IMG/VR virus record: IMGVR_UViG_3300042373_001362
Span: 84,356-148,355 of that record
Length of the DNA: 64,000 nt
Origin: a virus
Direction: 5' to 3' (one strand)
The notes below the pieces were generated by a model, which ran no database searches, had not been told where the DNA came from, and saw nothing but the letters and a program-made list of their open reading frames with translations. This document shows, piece after piece, positions 44,879-51,266 of the stretch; positions within the stretch are counted from its first letter, which is position 1, and each line of letters starts with the position of its first letter. The translations under genes and the position numbers were made by a program.

Positions 44879-45151
44879 ATGGAAACAAACAGCGAAATCA
44901 GCACCGCCCACCTTCCCCACTTCTGTGGTGAAACTTGTATGTTGGAAGCCGAGCAAGTTGGCTACTTCACGGGTGACGATTGGGTAAATACCGAGCAAGA
45001 GTTCACCCACGAGAATCCCCATTGCGATTGGTGTGGCGAGTCTGATGATGACGGTGATGAAGATTCAGCGTGGGCAGACGCAGACGCATTACGCTCTATC
45101 GGTTGGGGTGATGACGAGGATTATGGATACTGTGGTGGTGACGACTACTAA
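44879..45151 (+). CDS. Cassette gene, METNSE-type, Cys-rich acidic
   Basis: 90 aa. METNSEISTAHLPHFCGETC, then CDWCGESDDDGDE and an acidic tail SAWADADALRSIGWGDDEDY. N- and C-termini match the 27321 product, the middle differs. Probably metal-binding; function unknown. Confidence 0.82.
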   Translation: METNSEISTAHLPHFCGETCMLEAEQVGYFTGDDWVNTEQEFTHENPHCDWCGESDDDGDEDSAWADADALRSIGWGDDEDYGYCGGDDY

Positions 45152-45156
45152 GTAAC

Positions 45157-45178
45157 AGGGGAAGGTTAGCCTTCCCCT
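45157..45178 (+). terminator. Terminator AGGGGAAGG-TTAG-CCTTCCCCT
   Basis: 9-bp stem, tetraloop, then TATTCT. Confidence 0.9.
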
Positions 45179-45226
45179 TATTCTCTGCCTGAGTCCCGTT
45201 TACTGCTGTGACTAAGTCTCTTTACA

Positions 45227-45252
45227 GAACTGTACGAACATACGTACGGGGC
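45227..45252. repeat. GTACGAACATACGTACGGGG repeat, copy 2
   Basis: Near-identical to 44352; both lie just upstream of a cassette promoter. Confidence 0.55.
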
Positions 45253-45263
45253 TACGGATGAAC

Positions 45264-45293
45264 TTGTCGGCCTGGGGTTGGCCCTGGTAATGT
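45264..45293 (+). promoter_or_regulatory. Cassette promoter, TAATGT
   Basis: 6 nt to ATG 45300; spacer GGGGTTGG. Confidence 0.88.
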
Positions 45294-45299
45294 CTGGGT

Positions 45300-45476
45300 A
45301 TGGAAAAAACAGTGACTATCCCGTACGCGCTACTACTCGAACTCTATGAGTCCCAGGTGTACGATGCGTACTACAACCCCCAGACAATCTACGGCCCTGG
45401 GCGACCAGAAGCCCTGGAGTTCATTGCCAAGATGAATGAGTTCGTGGCCGAGCAAGACCAATACGAAGAAGAGTAA
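45300..45476 (+). CDS. Cassette gene, small acidic protein
   Basis: 58 aa, MEKTVTIPYALLLELYESQV, PEALEFIAKMNEFVAEQDQY. Helical and acidic, unrecognised. The start is fixed by the promoter. Confidence 0.77.
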   Translation: MEKTVTIPYALLLELYESQVYDAYYNPQTIYGPGRPEALEFIAKMNEFVAEQDQYEEE

Positions 45477-45479
45477 CCA

Positions 45480-45507
45480 AAGCCCTGGCCTAGCAGCTGG
45501 GGCTTTA
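45480..45507 (+). terminator. Terminator AAGCCC/GGGCTT
   Basis: Stem AAAGCCC with GGGCTTT, then ATCTC. Confidence 0.75.
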
Positions 45508-45539
45508 TCTCTATTGGAGCCCCGTCTCCAATAGAGATA
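45506..45539 (+). terminator. Insulator hairpin, 14-bp stem, CCCCGT loop
   Basis: TATCTCTATTGGAG/CTCCAATAGAGATA; a second small stem CCCGACA/TGTCGGG then covers the -35. Confidence 0.88.
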
Positions 45540-45552
45540 CCCCCGACAAGAT

Positions 45553-45582
45553 TTGTCGGGCAGGGGTGGGTCGGTCTAAGAT
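45553..45582 (+). promoter_or_regulatory. Cassette promoter, TAAGAT
   Basis: 6 nt to ATG 45589. Confidence 0.9.
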
Positions 45583-45588
45583 GGAGGT

Positions 45589-45897
45589 ATGACATCAACA
45601 GCGATTCAGTATCAAACAGCACAACACGACCTTCCAATGCCAAAGGGCAACGGAACATTTATTGTCTTTGCAGACGGAACCCTAATGGGTCACCCCGAAT
45701 CATCGGCAGTAGCAGAATGGAACTACCTTGTCCACACGGCAACGCTTGTAGTGGAATACAAGGGAAGCCCCAAGCAATACTTCTACGAAGAAGTACCTTC
45801 CTACAAGGTATTCCAAATGCTCGCCAGCGACAGCATCGGCTCATTCATCGCCAAGGCAATCAAGCCCCACCACCAAGTGTGGTCGCCCGAGCGCTAA
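45589..45897 (+). CDS. KTSC-domain protein, copy 3
   Basis: 102 aa. SSAVAEWNYLVHTATLVVEY, KQYFYEEVPSYKVFQMLA, DSIGSFIAKAIKPHHQVW. More diverged than copies 1 and 2 (no parS-like site upstream) but same length and PKGNGTF opening. Confidence 0.84.
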   Translation: MTSTAIQYQTAQHDLPMPKGNGTFIVFADGTLMGHPESSAVAEWNYLVHTATLVVEYKGSPKQYFYEEVPSYKVFQMLASDSIGSFIAKAIKPHHQVWSPER

Positions 45898-45923
45898 TCC
45901 CAGCAGTTCCCCCCAAGAACGGA

Positions 45924-45951
45924 GAGCCCACCCACCCCCATTTGGGTGGGC
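45924..45951 (+). terminator. Terminator GCCCACCC/GGGTGGGC
   Basis: Stem of 8-9 bp followed by TTCTCT. Confidence 0.85.
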
Positions 45952-46038
45952 TTCTCTGCTTGTGAGCCCCGTTGCAGCCAGGGAGACCGCTGCGCTCCCC
46001 GGACACGAAGCAGCAGCTGCGGGGCTATAAATCACGAT

Positions 46039-46068
46039 TTGTCGGGCAGGGGTGGGGGTTGCTAAGGT
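46039..46068 (+). promoter_or_regulatory. Cassette promoter, TAAGGT
   Basis: 6 nt to ATG 46075. Confidence 0.9.
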
Positions 46069-46074
46069 GGAGGT

Positions 46075-46383
46075 ATGACAACAGCGAAGAGCACGCAGAA
46101 TGTTTCACGTGAAACATTTGAGCGAATCAGTGAAGCGGCCGAAGAATTGCGTAAAGCACTCAAGGCCTTGAACCCAGAGACAGGGCAACTGCCCTCCTAC
46201 AGCAATCCTCACCCACGAGGATGGACATCGTCTTGGGAGGTCGCCCGACCTTGGGATGACACGACAATCTCCAATGCAGTCCACTACGCATTCGCCCTCA
46301 TCCTTGACGAGGGCTGGGAAGATGAGATGGCCGAGAAGCAGGCCGAACTTGACGAGTTCAACAAGGAAGACGAGGAGGGATGA
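46075..46383 (+). CDS. Cassette gene containing a parS site in its coding sequence
   Basis: 102 aa, MTTAKSTQNVSRETFERISE, helical and acidic. Residues NVSRET are read through the perfect parS at 46101-46116. The start is fixed by the promoter. Overlaps the next gene by 4 nt. Function unknown. Confidence 0.8.
   Translation: MTTAKSTQNVSRETFERISEAAEELRKALKALNPETGQLPSYSNPHPRGWTSSWEVARPWDDTTISNAVHYAFALILDEGWEDEMAEKQAELDEFNKEDEEG
46101..46116. promoter_or_regulatory. Perfect parS site in coding sequence
   Basis: TGTTTCACGTGAAACA, 26 nt into the 46075 gene. Confidence 0.8.
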
Positions 46384-46667
46384 TGGACTTCATTCAGGAA
46401 CCAAAACTGATGACCAGAGTCAAGAAGGAGAAGCCCAAGGAGAAGACCAAGTACAAGGTCAGAGGATGGGTCGAGGACTTGATGGAGAACCCGAACCGAT
46501 GGGCAATCTATTCACGCCGACCGCTAGACCGACAGGGCATGGTCATGGCCTACAGTTCAATGGATGGATACAGGAAGCGCTACCCACACATTGAATGGGC
46601 AATCTCAAAAGAAGATGACGCTTACGCAGTGTGCGGCCGATACACACCGCCGACCGAGGAAGGGTAA
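46380..46667 (+). CDS. Basic protein, unknown
   Basis: 95 aa, MMDFIQEPKLMTRVKKEKPK, basic N-terminus, then RWAIYSRRPLDRQGMVMAYS. ATG 46380 or 46383, both after GAGGAGGG. Second gene of its cassette; its stop codon lies in the 5' arm of a hairpin. Confidence 0.77.
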   Translation: MMDFIQEPKLMTRVKKEKPKEKTKYKVRGWVEDLMENPNRWAIYSRRPLDRQGMVMAYSSMDGYRKRYPHIEWAISKEDDAYAVCGRYTPPTEEG

Positions 46668-46695
46668 TCAGGGGAGCGGGGCTTACCTGATTACC
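46663..46695 (+). terminator. Insulator hairpin GGTAATCAGG/CCTGATTACC
   Basis: 10-bp stem with GGGAGCGGGGCTTA loop, overlapping a stop codon. Confidence 0.85.
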
Positions 46696-46708
46696 GGTAG
46701 CTGAAAAC

Positions 46709-46738
46709 TTGTCGGTCAGGGGTTGTTTCAACTAAGGT
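46709..46738 (+). promoter_or_regulatory. Cassette promoter, TAAGGT
   Basis: 6 nt to the ATG of a 10-codon leader at 46745. Confidence 0.88.
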
Positions 46739-46744
46739 TTATTT

Positions 46745-46777
46745 ATGAAAACATTTGCTGAGAGGGCAGAGAAATGA
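46745..46777 (+). CDS. 10-aa leader peptide
   Basis: MKTFAERAEK, stop overlapping the ATG of the next gene (ATGATG). It occupies the leaderless position of a cassette promoter, so ribosomes would load here first and then restart downstream; AGAGGG near its end may help reinitiation. Confidence 0.5.
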   Translation: MKTFAERAEK

Positions 46778-47202
46778 TGAGAACGCCAGAACTAATTGCA
46801 CAAGACCATCTTCAATGGTGCGTGGATAATCAAGACGACTGTTTCTTCAAACCAGAAGCAGAGTTGTACGGTGTCACAGATAAAGAGCAGTTTGTAAAGA
46901 TTGCATCTGCAAAAGATGTCTATGCCCTGCTGGAAATCACTTACTCACTTCCACACAACAAGTACATCGCTCTCGCTATCCATGTAACAGGGCTAGCGTC
47001 TCCCTTTGATGAAGATGACCCAACTCCACCATCAGAAAGAGAGGACAGCAGGCGAGTCTCTCTCATCACTATCACCACAGAAGAGGGTATGGGGTCAGCA
47101 CTAGCCTTTTCAGATACAGAAGAGATAATCACAGATGAAGGTGAAGCGTCTGGGGGTCTAGCAGAAGCACTGCTCGATTGTTGGTTCAGGTCAGCATCAT
47201 GA
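46774..47202 (+). CDS. Unknown protein, paralogue of 49581 product
   Basis: 142 aa. C-terminus RRVSLITITTEEGMGSALAF, then ITDEGEASGGLAEALL parallels RRVRLM...TTDEGSATGALAEAML of the 49581 gene. N-terminus differs. ATG 46774 overlaps the leader peptide stop. Function unknown. Confidence 0.8.
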   Translation: MMRTPELIAQDHLQWCVDNQDDCFFKPEAELYGVTDKEQFVKIASAKDVYALLEITYSLPHNKYIALAIHVTGLASPFDEDDPTPPSEREDSRRVSLITITTEEGMGSALAFSDTEEIITDEGEASGGLAEALLDCWFRSAS

Positions 47203-47285
47203 AAAACCTGATGCTCTTCATAGTCACCGTCAGCTCGCTGGCGACCATCTTCTACATCACGCAACTCATCACTCGCCTTTTCTAA
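47199..47285 (+). CDS. 28-aa membrane peptide
   Basis: MKNLMLFIVTVSSLATIFYI TQLITRLF, a single hydrophobic span with one Lys and one Arg at the ends. Coupled to the upstream gene by ATGA. Very short; called because of overlap and composition. Confidence 0.5.
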   Translation: MKNLMLFIVTVSSLATIFYITQLITRLF

Positions 47286-47328
47286 CACCTGAGCCCCGCG
47301 TGCCCAATTGGGTAACGGGGCTGCCCCC

Positions 47329-47402
47329 ACTAGATAGTTGCGACCACAACTATCTAGTTGCGCACTCAACTAATAAAGATAGTTGCGCACTCAACTAATA
47401 AA
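47329..47402. repeat. Three inverted repeats TAGTTG-N6-CAACTA
   Basis: Centres near 47343, 47363 and 47388. The first is a perfect 12-bp arm repeat (ACTAGATAGTTG/CAACTATCTAGT); the second and third are 23-nt direct repeats of each other. Candidate operator cluster upstream of the DUF3846 gene. Confidence 0.65.
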
Positions 47403-47442
47403 TTCCGTTTGTCGGGGAAATGACCAGAGTGTCCGTACTTCA

Positions 47443-47459
47443 TGACGGTGGTGGATGAG
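47443..47459 (+). repeat. 17-mer TGACGGTGGTGGATGAG, copy 1
   Basis: First of nine same-strand copies; 7 nt upstream of a cassette -35. Confidence 0.8.
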
Positions 47460-47466
47460 TCTGAAT

Positions 47467-47496
47467 TTGTCGGTTAGGGGTGGGTGCTACTAAGTT
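47467..47496 (+). promoter_or_regulatory. Cassette promoter, TAAGTT
   Basis: 6 nt to ATG 47503. Confidence 0.9.
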
Positions 47497-47502
47497 GGTG
47501 GC

Positions 47503-47949
47503 ATGACGAAAGCACTTTTCATCCCAGCGACAGGCGAACCACGCACCATCATTCTCCCAAAGGAGAACGCACACAAGACAATCCACGAACTAATCGGTGG
47601 ATGGTTTGACTGTGTGTCCCTATCTAACGAAGTTGTCATGTATGTCCATGACGAAGGTCTGCTCATCGGGCTTGACCCCAATGTCACTGCCAGCACCCTG
47701 TACGGCAACCCCATCGCTGGCGATGTTCTCTTGGTCGGCACACTCAACGCACAAGGCGAGCGTGACGGCTACGACTACGACTTGCCCGAGTTCATGTTTG
47801 AGCCAACCTTTGTGGCACGAGTGAACGAAGTGAACAGCAACCCAATTCACCGAGAAATAATCTCTCTCTACATGGCACAGATGGACTTGACTCCACGCAT
47901 TACAAGCCTGACAGATGACGAGTTCAACGAGTGGTTGGGGGCTAAGTGA
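47503..47949 (+). CDS. DUF3846-like protein
   Basis: 148 aa. ALFIPATGEPRTIILPKENA, HKTIHELIGGWFDCVSL, VVMYVHDEGLLIGLDPN and GNPIAGDVLLVG follow the DUF3846 pattern, a family of unknown function common on phages and plasmids. Leaderless start; the stop shares a base with the next start. Confidence 0.85.
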   Translation: MTKALFIPATGEPRTIILPKENAHKTIHELIGGWFDCVSLSNEVVMYVHDEGLLIGLDPNVTASTLYGNPIAGDVLLVGTLNAQGERDGYDYDLPEFMFEPTFVARVNEVNSNPIHREIISLYMAQMDLTPRITSLTDDEFNEWLGAK

Positions 47950-48293
47950 TGTTTGACGAAGAACCAATCGCACAACTTGAACGAGAGTTCACCAAACTTG
48001 AATTGTCGGTCATCATTGAAGCACTAATCAACTATCGCAGTGGTGGTGTAAGACCCGACTTTGACTCAGTAGACCCTGAGACAGTCACTATGGAGAACAT
48101 TGACAAAATTGAAATTCCTGTCAAAGAGATGACCGAAGAAGATGAAGAAACAATCACAGAAATGATGATGTTGTTCATCGCTGGATTTACTCAGGTTCTC
48201 AGCGCAGAAGCTGAGATGATGGAAGAAGCAGTCACCAAAGGCACAAAGACGCTCATGGGTGAAATTACAGAATTCCTGAAAGAGCAGAAGTAA
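47949..48293 (+). CDS. Acidic helical protein, unknown
   Basis: 114 aa, MFDEEPIAQLEREFTKLELS, then helices rich in Glu/Met (TEEDEETITEMMMLFIAG). ATG 47949 chosen over an upstream GTG. Second gene of its cassette. Confidence 0.78.
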   Translation: MFDEEPIAQLEREFTKLELSVIIEALINYRSGGVRPDFDSVDPETVTMENIDKIEIPVKEMTEEDEETITEMMMLFIAGFTQVLSAEAEMMEEAVTKGTKTLMGEITEFLKEQK

Positions 48294-48301
48294 TCCCCCG
48301 G

Positions 48302-48334
48302 CTAGATACAGGGGGCGGGGCTCCCTGTATCTAG
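48302..48334 (+). terminator. Insulator hairpin CTAGATACAGGG/CCCTGTATCTAG
   Basis: 12-bp perfect stem, loop GGCGGGGCT. Confidence 0.9.
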
Positions 48335-48336
48335 AT

Positions 48337-48366
48337 TTGTCGGTCAAGGGTGGGTAGAAATAAGAT
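48337..48366 (+). promoter_or_regulatory. Cassette promoter, TAAGAT
   Basis: 7 nt to ATG 48374. Confidence 0.9.
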
Positions 48367-48373
48367 GGAGAAC

Positions 48374-48946
48374 ATGAACAAGATACAAGTATCAGCACGC
48401 AAGGGTGGCCTAGGGACAACAACAGTCGCTTGTGCTATCGCACTCACCTATTCACGCAATCACCCAACACTCAAGGTTGGCTTGGTTGATGGGTCTAGGT
48501 TCAACGACTGTCTATCAGTGATGGGTCTCAACCCTCAATCACCAAGCATTGACGGAGTTACCATTATCGGCAAAGAGACAGACGGCTATGACGTTCTTGT
48601 CATTGACGCTGGAGTTACTGACCGACTAGACCCTGACGCAATCATTGTGAATGTCGTTCGCAATGAATACCTGCCTCTCAGAGCAGAGACATTCGCACGC
48701 TTGAAAAGCGACTACACAGTCGCTCTCATTCACGAGGACAACGCTCTCACTGCCAAAGATGTCGCCAATGTTCTTGGGGCAAAGATTATGAACTTCCCTA
48801 TCTCATCACAGATGAGCAGAGCCATTGACGCTGGAATGTTCACTTCACGATTTGAGCAACTAGGTAACGAGTGGGCTACCGAGTTGGTGGAGAGCCTTGC
48901 GTTTAGGAACGGCCACGAACTTTTGTCGGTCAAGGGTGGGGAGTAG
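48374..48946 (+). CDS. ParA/MinD-like ATPase with altered P-loop
   Basis: 190 aa. VSARKGGLGTTTVACAIALT is a deviant Walker A (KGGxGTTT): the first Lys is kept but the usual GK[ST] Lys is Thr, as in CpaE/TadZ-type members. KVGLVDGS and YDVLVIDAG fit switch I and Walker B. Family members move DNA or proteins on the nucleoid or membrane. Four parS-type sites in the window give it a possible partner through host ParB; no ParB gene was found. The tail LLSVKGGE is read from the next promoter. Confidence 0.8.
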   Translation: MNKIQVSARKGGLGTTTVACAIALTYSRNHPTLKVGLVDGSRFNDCLSVMGLNPQSPSIDGVTIIGKETDGYDVLVIDAGVTDRLDPDAIIVNVVRNEYLPLRAETFARLKSDYTVALIHEDNALTAKDVANVLGAKIMNFPISSQMSRAIDAGMFTSRFEQLGNEWATELVESLAFRNGHELLSVKGGE

Positions 48947-48952
48947 TAAGGT
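48923..48952 (+). promoter_or_regulatory. Cassette promoter, TAAGGT, inside coding end
   Basis: Starts inside the ParA-like gene; 6 nt to ATG 48959. Confidence 0.9.
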
Positions 48953-48958
48953 AGAGAC

Positions 48959-49243
48959 ATGGAAACGAACACACTCAACGAATACAACGAACTACGAATT
49001 GGCGACAAGGTTGGCAGTGGTGGCGAACGAATGGTTATCGCCCACACGAAGCGCAACGAACGCATTGTTGGCGAACTCTACGCAACTTGGATTGCCATTT
49101 GCGTAGACGAGACAGCGTTCCACCCTTACGCCGTTTGGACAGTCGTGGCTCGCCCTAACGGCTGGCACGCCGAGAGTGGCGACTACTGCAAGACGCTTGA
49201 TGAAGCGTTGGTCGCCTACAAGGAGCGAGGTGGAGAGGCGTGA
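48959..49243 (+). CDS. Cassette gene, METN-type, unknown
   Basis: 94 aa, METNTLNEYNELRIGDKVGS then beta-rich RIVGELYATWIAICVDE. Probably an SH3-like or small barrel; not certain. Overlaps the next gene by 4 nt. Confidence 0.8.
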   Translation: METNTLNEYNELRIGDKVGSGGERMVIAHTKRNERIVGELYATWIAICVDETAFHPYAVWTVVARPNGWHAESGDYCKTLDEALVAYKERGGEA

Positions 49244-49422
49244 GAGTAGACCTCTCCACTTCCATTGAGCAACTGGATTTTGTGCACAGCCTCTTTCAAG
49301 AGCTCGAGACACAGAATGTCGAGTTGCCAATGGGGGACTATCACCTCATTTATCACTATCTCGAGAATGCTCGAGAGGCCCTCATTGAGTTTGAGGAAGA
49401 ACTGGAAAGCCAGCTCGAGTAG
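49240..49422 (+). CDS. Small helical protein
   Basis: 60 aa, GTG start in GTGA overlap. DFVHSLFQELETQNVELPMG, then YHYLENAREALIEFEEELES: helical hairpin. No family recognised. Confidence 0.75.
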   Translation: MRVDLSTSIEQLDFVHSLFQELETQNVELPMGDYHLIYHYLENAREALIEFEEELESQLE

Positions 49423-49512
49423 TTGGTTTTCTTTTTCCTGAGCCCCGATTTATTGCTGCATCCACCGGGAGCAACGGGGCCCCCGATGCCACCACTCCAC
49501 TATCTACGAAAC

Positions 49513-49542
49513 TTGTCGGTTAGGGGTGGGTCTTACTAATGT
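49513..49542 (+). promoter_or_regulatory. Cassette promoter, TAATGT, leadered
   Basis: Leader of about 32 nt with CAACAGCAAC and AAAGGGG before ATG 49581. Confidence 0.87.
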
Positions 49543-49580
49543 GGTACTCGCAACAGCAACTCCCACGAAAGGGGAACACA

Positions 49581-50054
49581 ATGTCCACCACACTCACCGA
49601 AATCGCCACCGAAGCAGAACTCTTTGTTCATGACTTCTTGGGTGCTTTCACCAACGAACAGGACAGTCTCTACATGAGCAACGCCCACCTTCTTGTTGTC
49701 AAGGCAACTGATGACGGCGTAATCGTTGAGCCTGTCACTTCTGGCGAAGATGTGTACGAACTCATTGACGAAGTAATCGCTGAAACTCCGTTTCCTGTTC
49801 GTGCTTCTGACATTCTCGCCATTGTCACAACAGGGTGGGCTGCCCCACTCAACGAACAAGGCGAAGTAGATGGGCGACCTTCTGAACACGCACAACGCCG
49901 TCGTGTCCGTCTTATGTCATGCGTTCGCCGTAGTGACCTTCGTGTAGCAAGCGTTCTCCGTTTTGGAGATACTGACGAAGTAACTACTGACGAAGGAAGC
50001 GCAACGGGCGCACTTGCCGAAGCCATGCTGGCTCTTGGTAACGCTGGCAAGTAA
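49581..50054 (+). CDS. Unknown protein, paralogue of 46774 product
   Basis: 157 aa, MSTTLTEIATEAELFVHDFL; middle VIVEPVTSGEDVYELIDEVI; C-terminus RRRVRLMSCVRRSDLRVASV, TTDEGSATGALAEAMLAL shared with the 46774 product. Unknown role. One-base overlap with the next gene. Confidence 0.8.
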   Translation: MSTTLTEIATEAELFVHDFLGAFTNEQDSLYMSNAHLLVVKATDDGVIVEPVTSGEDVYELIDEVIAETPFPVRASDILAIVTTGWAAPLNEQGEVDGRPSEHAQRRRVRLMSCVRRSDLRVASVLRFGDTDEVTTDEGSATGALAEAMLALGNAGK

Positions 50055-50287
50055 TGAACAACTACTACCGTTTCTATCGGGCAGTTTGGGTGGGGAGAGT
50101 TACGGCTCTCCCCACTACCGAGCTGTACGGTGCTGTTGTTGGCACTTACTACCCAACTGATGACACCGACCTTTCTACTGCCATTGCCGACCTTGCTTAT
50201 GAAGAACTAGCTAGGCGTGGCGAAATGAGACCCCGGGGCTCAGCCACGCCTACTGTCGCAAAACTTGTCGGCTTGGGGTGGGTGTGA
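50054..50287 (+). CDS. Unknown protein with hairpin and promoter in its 3' end
   Basis: 77 aa, MNNYYRFYRAVWVGRVTALP then ADLAYEELARRGEMRPRGSA. The coding 3' end contains a 10-bp insulator stem (TAGGCGTGGC/GCCACGCCTA) and KLVGLGWV is read from TTGTCGGCTTGGGGTGGG. Confidence 0.77.
   Translation: MNNYYRFYRAVWVGRVTALPTTELYGAVVGTYYPTDDTDLSTAIADLAYEELARRGEMRPRGSATPTVAKLVGLGWV
50212..50252 (+). terminator. Insulator hairpin inside coding sequence
   Basis: TAGGCGTGGC/GCCACGCCTA, loop contains CCCCGGGGCT. Confidence 0.8.
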
Positions 50288-50294
50288 CTAAGGT
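50265..50294 (+). promoter_or_regulatory. Cassette promoter, TAAGGT, inside coding end
   Basis: 6 nt to ATG 50301. Confidence 0.9.
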
Positions 50295-50300
50295 TGAGCC

Positions 50301-50438
50301 ATGACCAACGAACAAGAACAAGAAATGTGTGAGCGCAACTACTGTGACGAAGTAGCCGTGAACACTTGCCCTAACGGTTTCCTAGTGTGCCAAGCGCACG
50401 CTGAAGAGGCATGGGAGAAAGACGGTATCCACTCATGA
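50301..50438 (+). CDS. Cassette gene, small Cys protein
   Basis: 45 aa with four Cys and one His: EMCERNYCDE, NTCPNGFLVCQAHAE, a compact zinc-finger layout. Overlaps the next gene by 4 nt; opens a three-gene operon ending in WhiB. Confidence 0.77.
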   Translation: MTNEQEQEMCERNYCDEVAVNTCPNGFLVCQAHAEEAWEKDGIHS

Positions 50439-50857
50439 GCGAGACAGTTATCGCCACTGGCGAAATCACCAATACCTGCACCTGTCTTCTTTATGAGGAA
50501 GACGGTGAAACAAAGTCAATTGACGAAAAATACGGTTCTTCCTGTTTCGGAGACTGTTGGGAGTTCGCCGTTGAGGACTTTGCAATGATTACTGAGGAAC
50601 TTCGCAACTCAAATGAGACCGACTGGTGGAAGGTTGAGGACTTGCGCTTATGGAGTGGCAATGTCTCAGGCTACTTTCACGGAAAGACCGTCTCAGCCAT
50701 TATTGAGGGAATGACAGTCCGTAGCGAGTGGAACATGACCTACAAGGTATTCAGTGACCGTATTGAGTATTCACTCAGCCACCATGACGCAATGGGTAGC
50801 GCAAGCACGCTACGCCCTGTCTCTGATGATGAGCGTGAAGAAATGGGGCTCTACTGA
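50435..50857 (+). CDS. Unknown protein with Cys cluster
   Basis: 140 aa. NTCTCLLYEED and SSCFGDCWEF near the N-terminus; C-terminal half beta-rich (WNMTYKVFSDRIEYSLSHHD). ATG 50435 in the ATGA overlap. Stop shares a base with whiB. Confidence 0.78.
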   Translation: MSETVIATGEITNTCTCLLYEEDGETKSIDEKYGSSCFGDCWEFAVEDFAMITEELRNSNETDWWKVEDLRLWSGNVSGYFHGKTVSAIIEGMTVRSEWNMTYKVFSDRIEYSLSHHDAMGSASTLRPVSDDEREEMGLY

Positions 50858-51105
50858 TGAGCATGGAACTTGACGAACGTAATTGGACAGAACTGGCGAA
50901 CTGTAAAGACATGGACAAGTCCGTGTTCTTCCCTAGCACTGTTACTGGCATAAAGGTTGCTAAGAAAGTGTGCTCCACCTGTCCTGTATCTGCCGAGTGT
51001 CTGCAGTACGCAACCGACAACGGGCTTGAGTACGGAGTGTGGGGAGGACTTGGAGAGAGTGACCGACTTAGGTTGGCGAGGGACGCTAGGCGTGCCGGGC
51101 TCTAA
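50857..51105 (+). CDS. whiB: WhiB-family protein, second copy
   Basis: 82 aa, the minimal WhiB length. Cys at NCKDMDKSVFFP (about 16), VCSTC (about 39 and 42), ECLQYA (about 48), then GVWGGL and a basic tail RLARDARRAG. Different length and sequence from the first copy at 8321, so probably acquired separately or diverged early. May tune sigma-factor use for cassette promoters. Confidence 0.92.
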   Translation: MSMELDERNWTELANCKDMDKSVFFPSTVTGIKVAKKVCSTCPVSAECLQYATDNGLEYGVWGGLGESDRLRLARDARRAGL

Positions 51106-51126
51106 CCAAGCTCCGGAGCCCCGGGC

Positions 51127-51157
51127 TTGCGTGGGGACAGCAAGTCTCCCCACGCAA
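51127..51157 (+). terminator. Hairpin TTGCGTGGGGA/TCTCCCCACGCAA
   Basis: 11-bp stem after whiB, loop CAGCAAG. Confidence 0.85.
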
Positions 51158-51208
51158 CTCACTTTCGTGCCGGTGCGCTAGGGCTGGCCATGAAGGGGCT
51201 CCCTTACT

Positions 51209-51225
51209 TGACGGTGGTGGAAGAG
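51209..51225 (+). repeat. 17-mer TGACGGTGGTGGAAGAG, copy 2
   Basis: 4 nt upstream of the next cassette -35. Confidence 0.8.
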
Positions 51226-51229
51226 AAAC

Positions 51230-51259
51230 TTGTCGGTCAAGGGTGGGTTCTACTAAGGT
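51230..51259 (+). promoter_or_regulatory. Cassette promoter, TAAGGT
   Basis: 7 nt to ATG 51267. Confidence 0.9.
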
Positions 51260-51266
51260 GGCAGAC

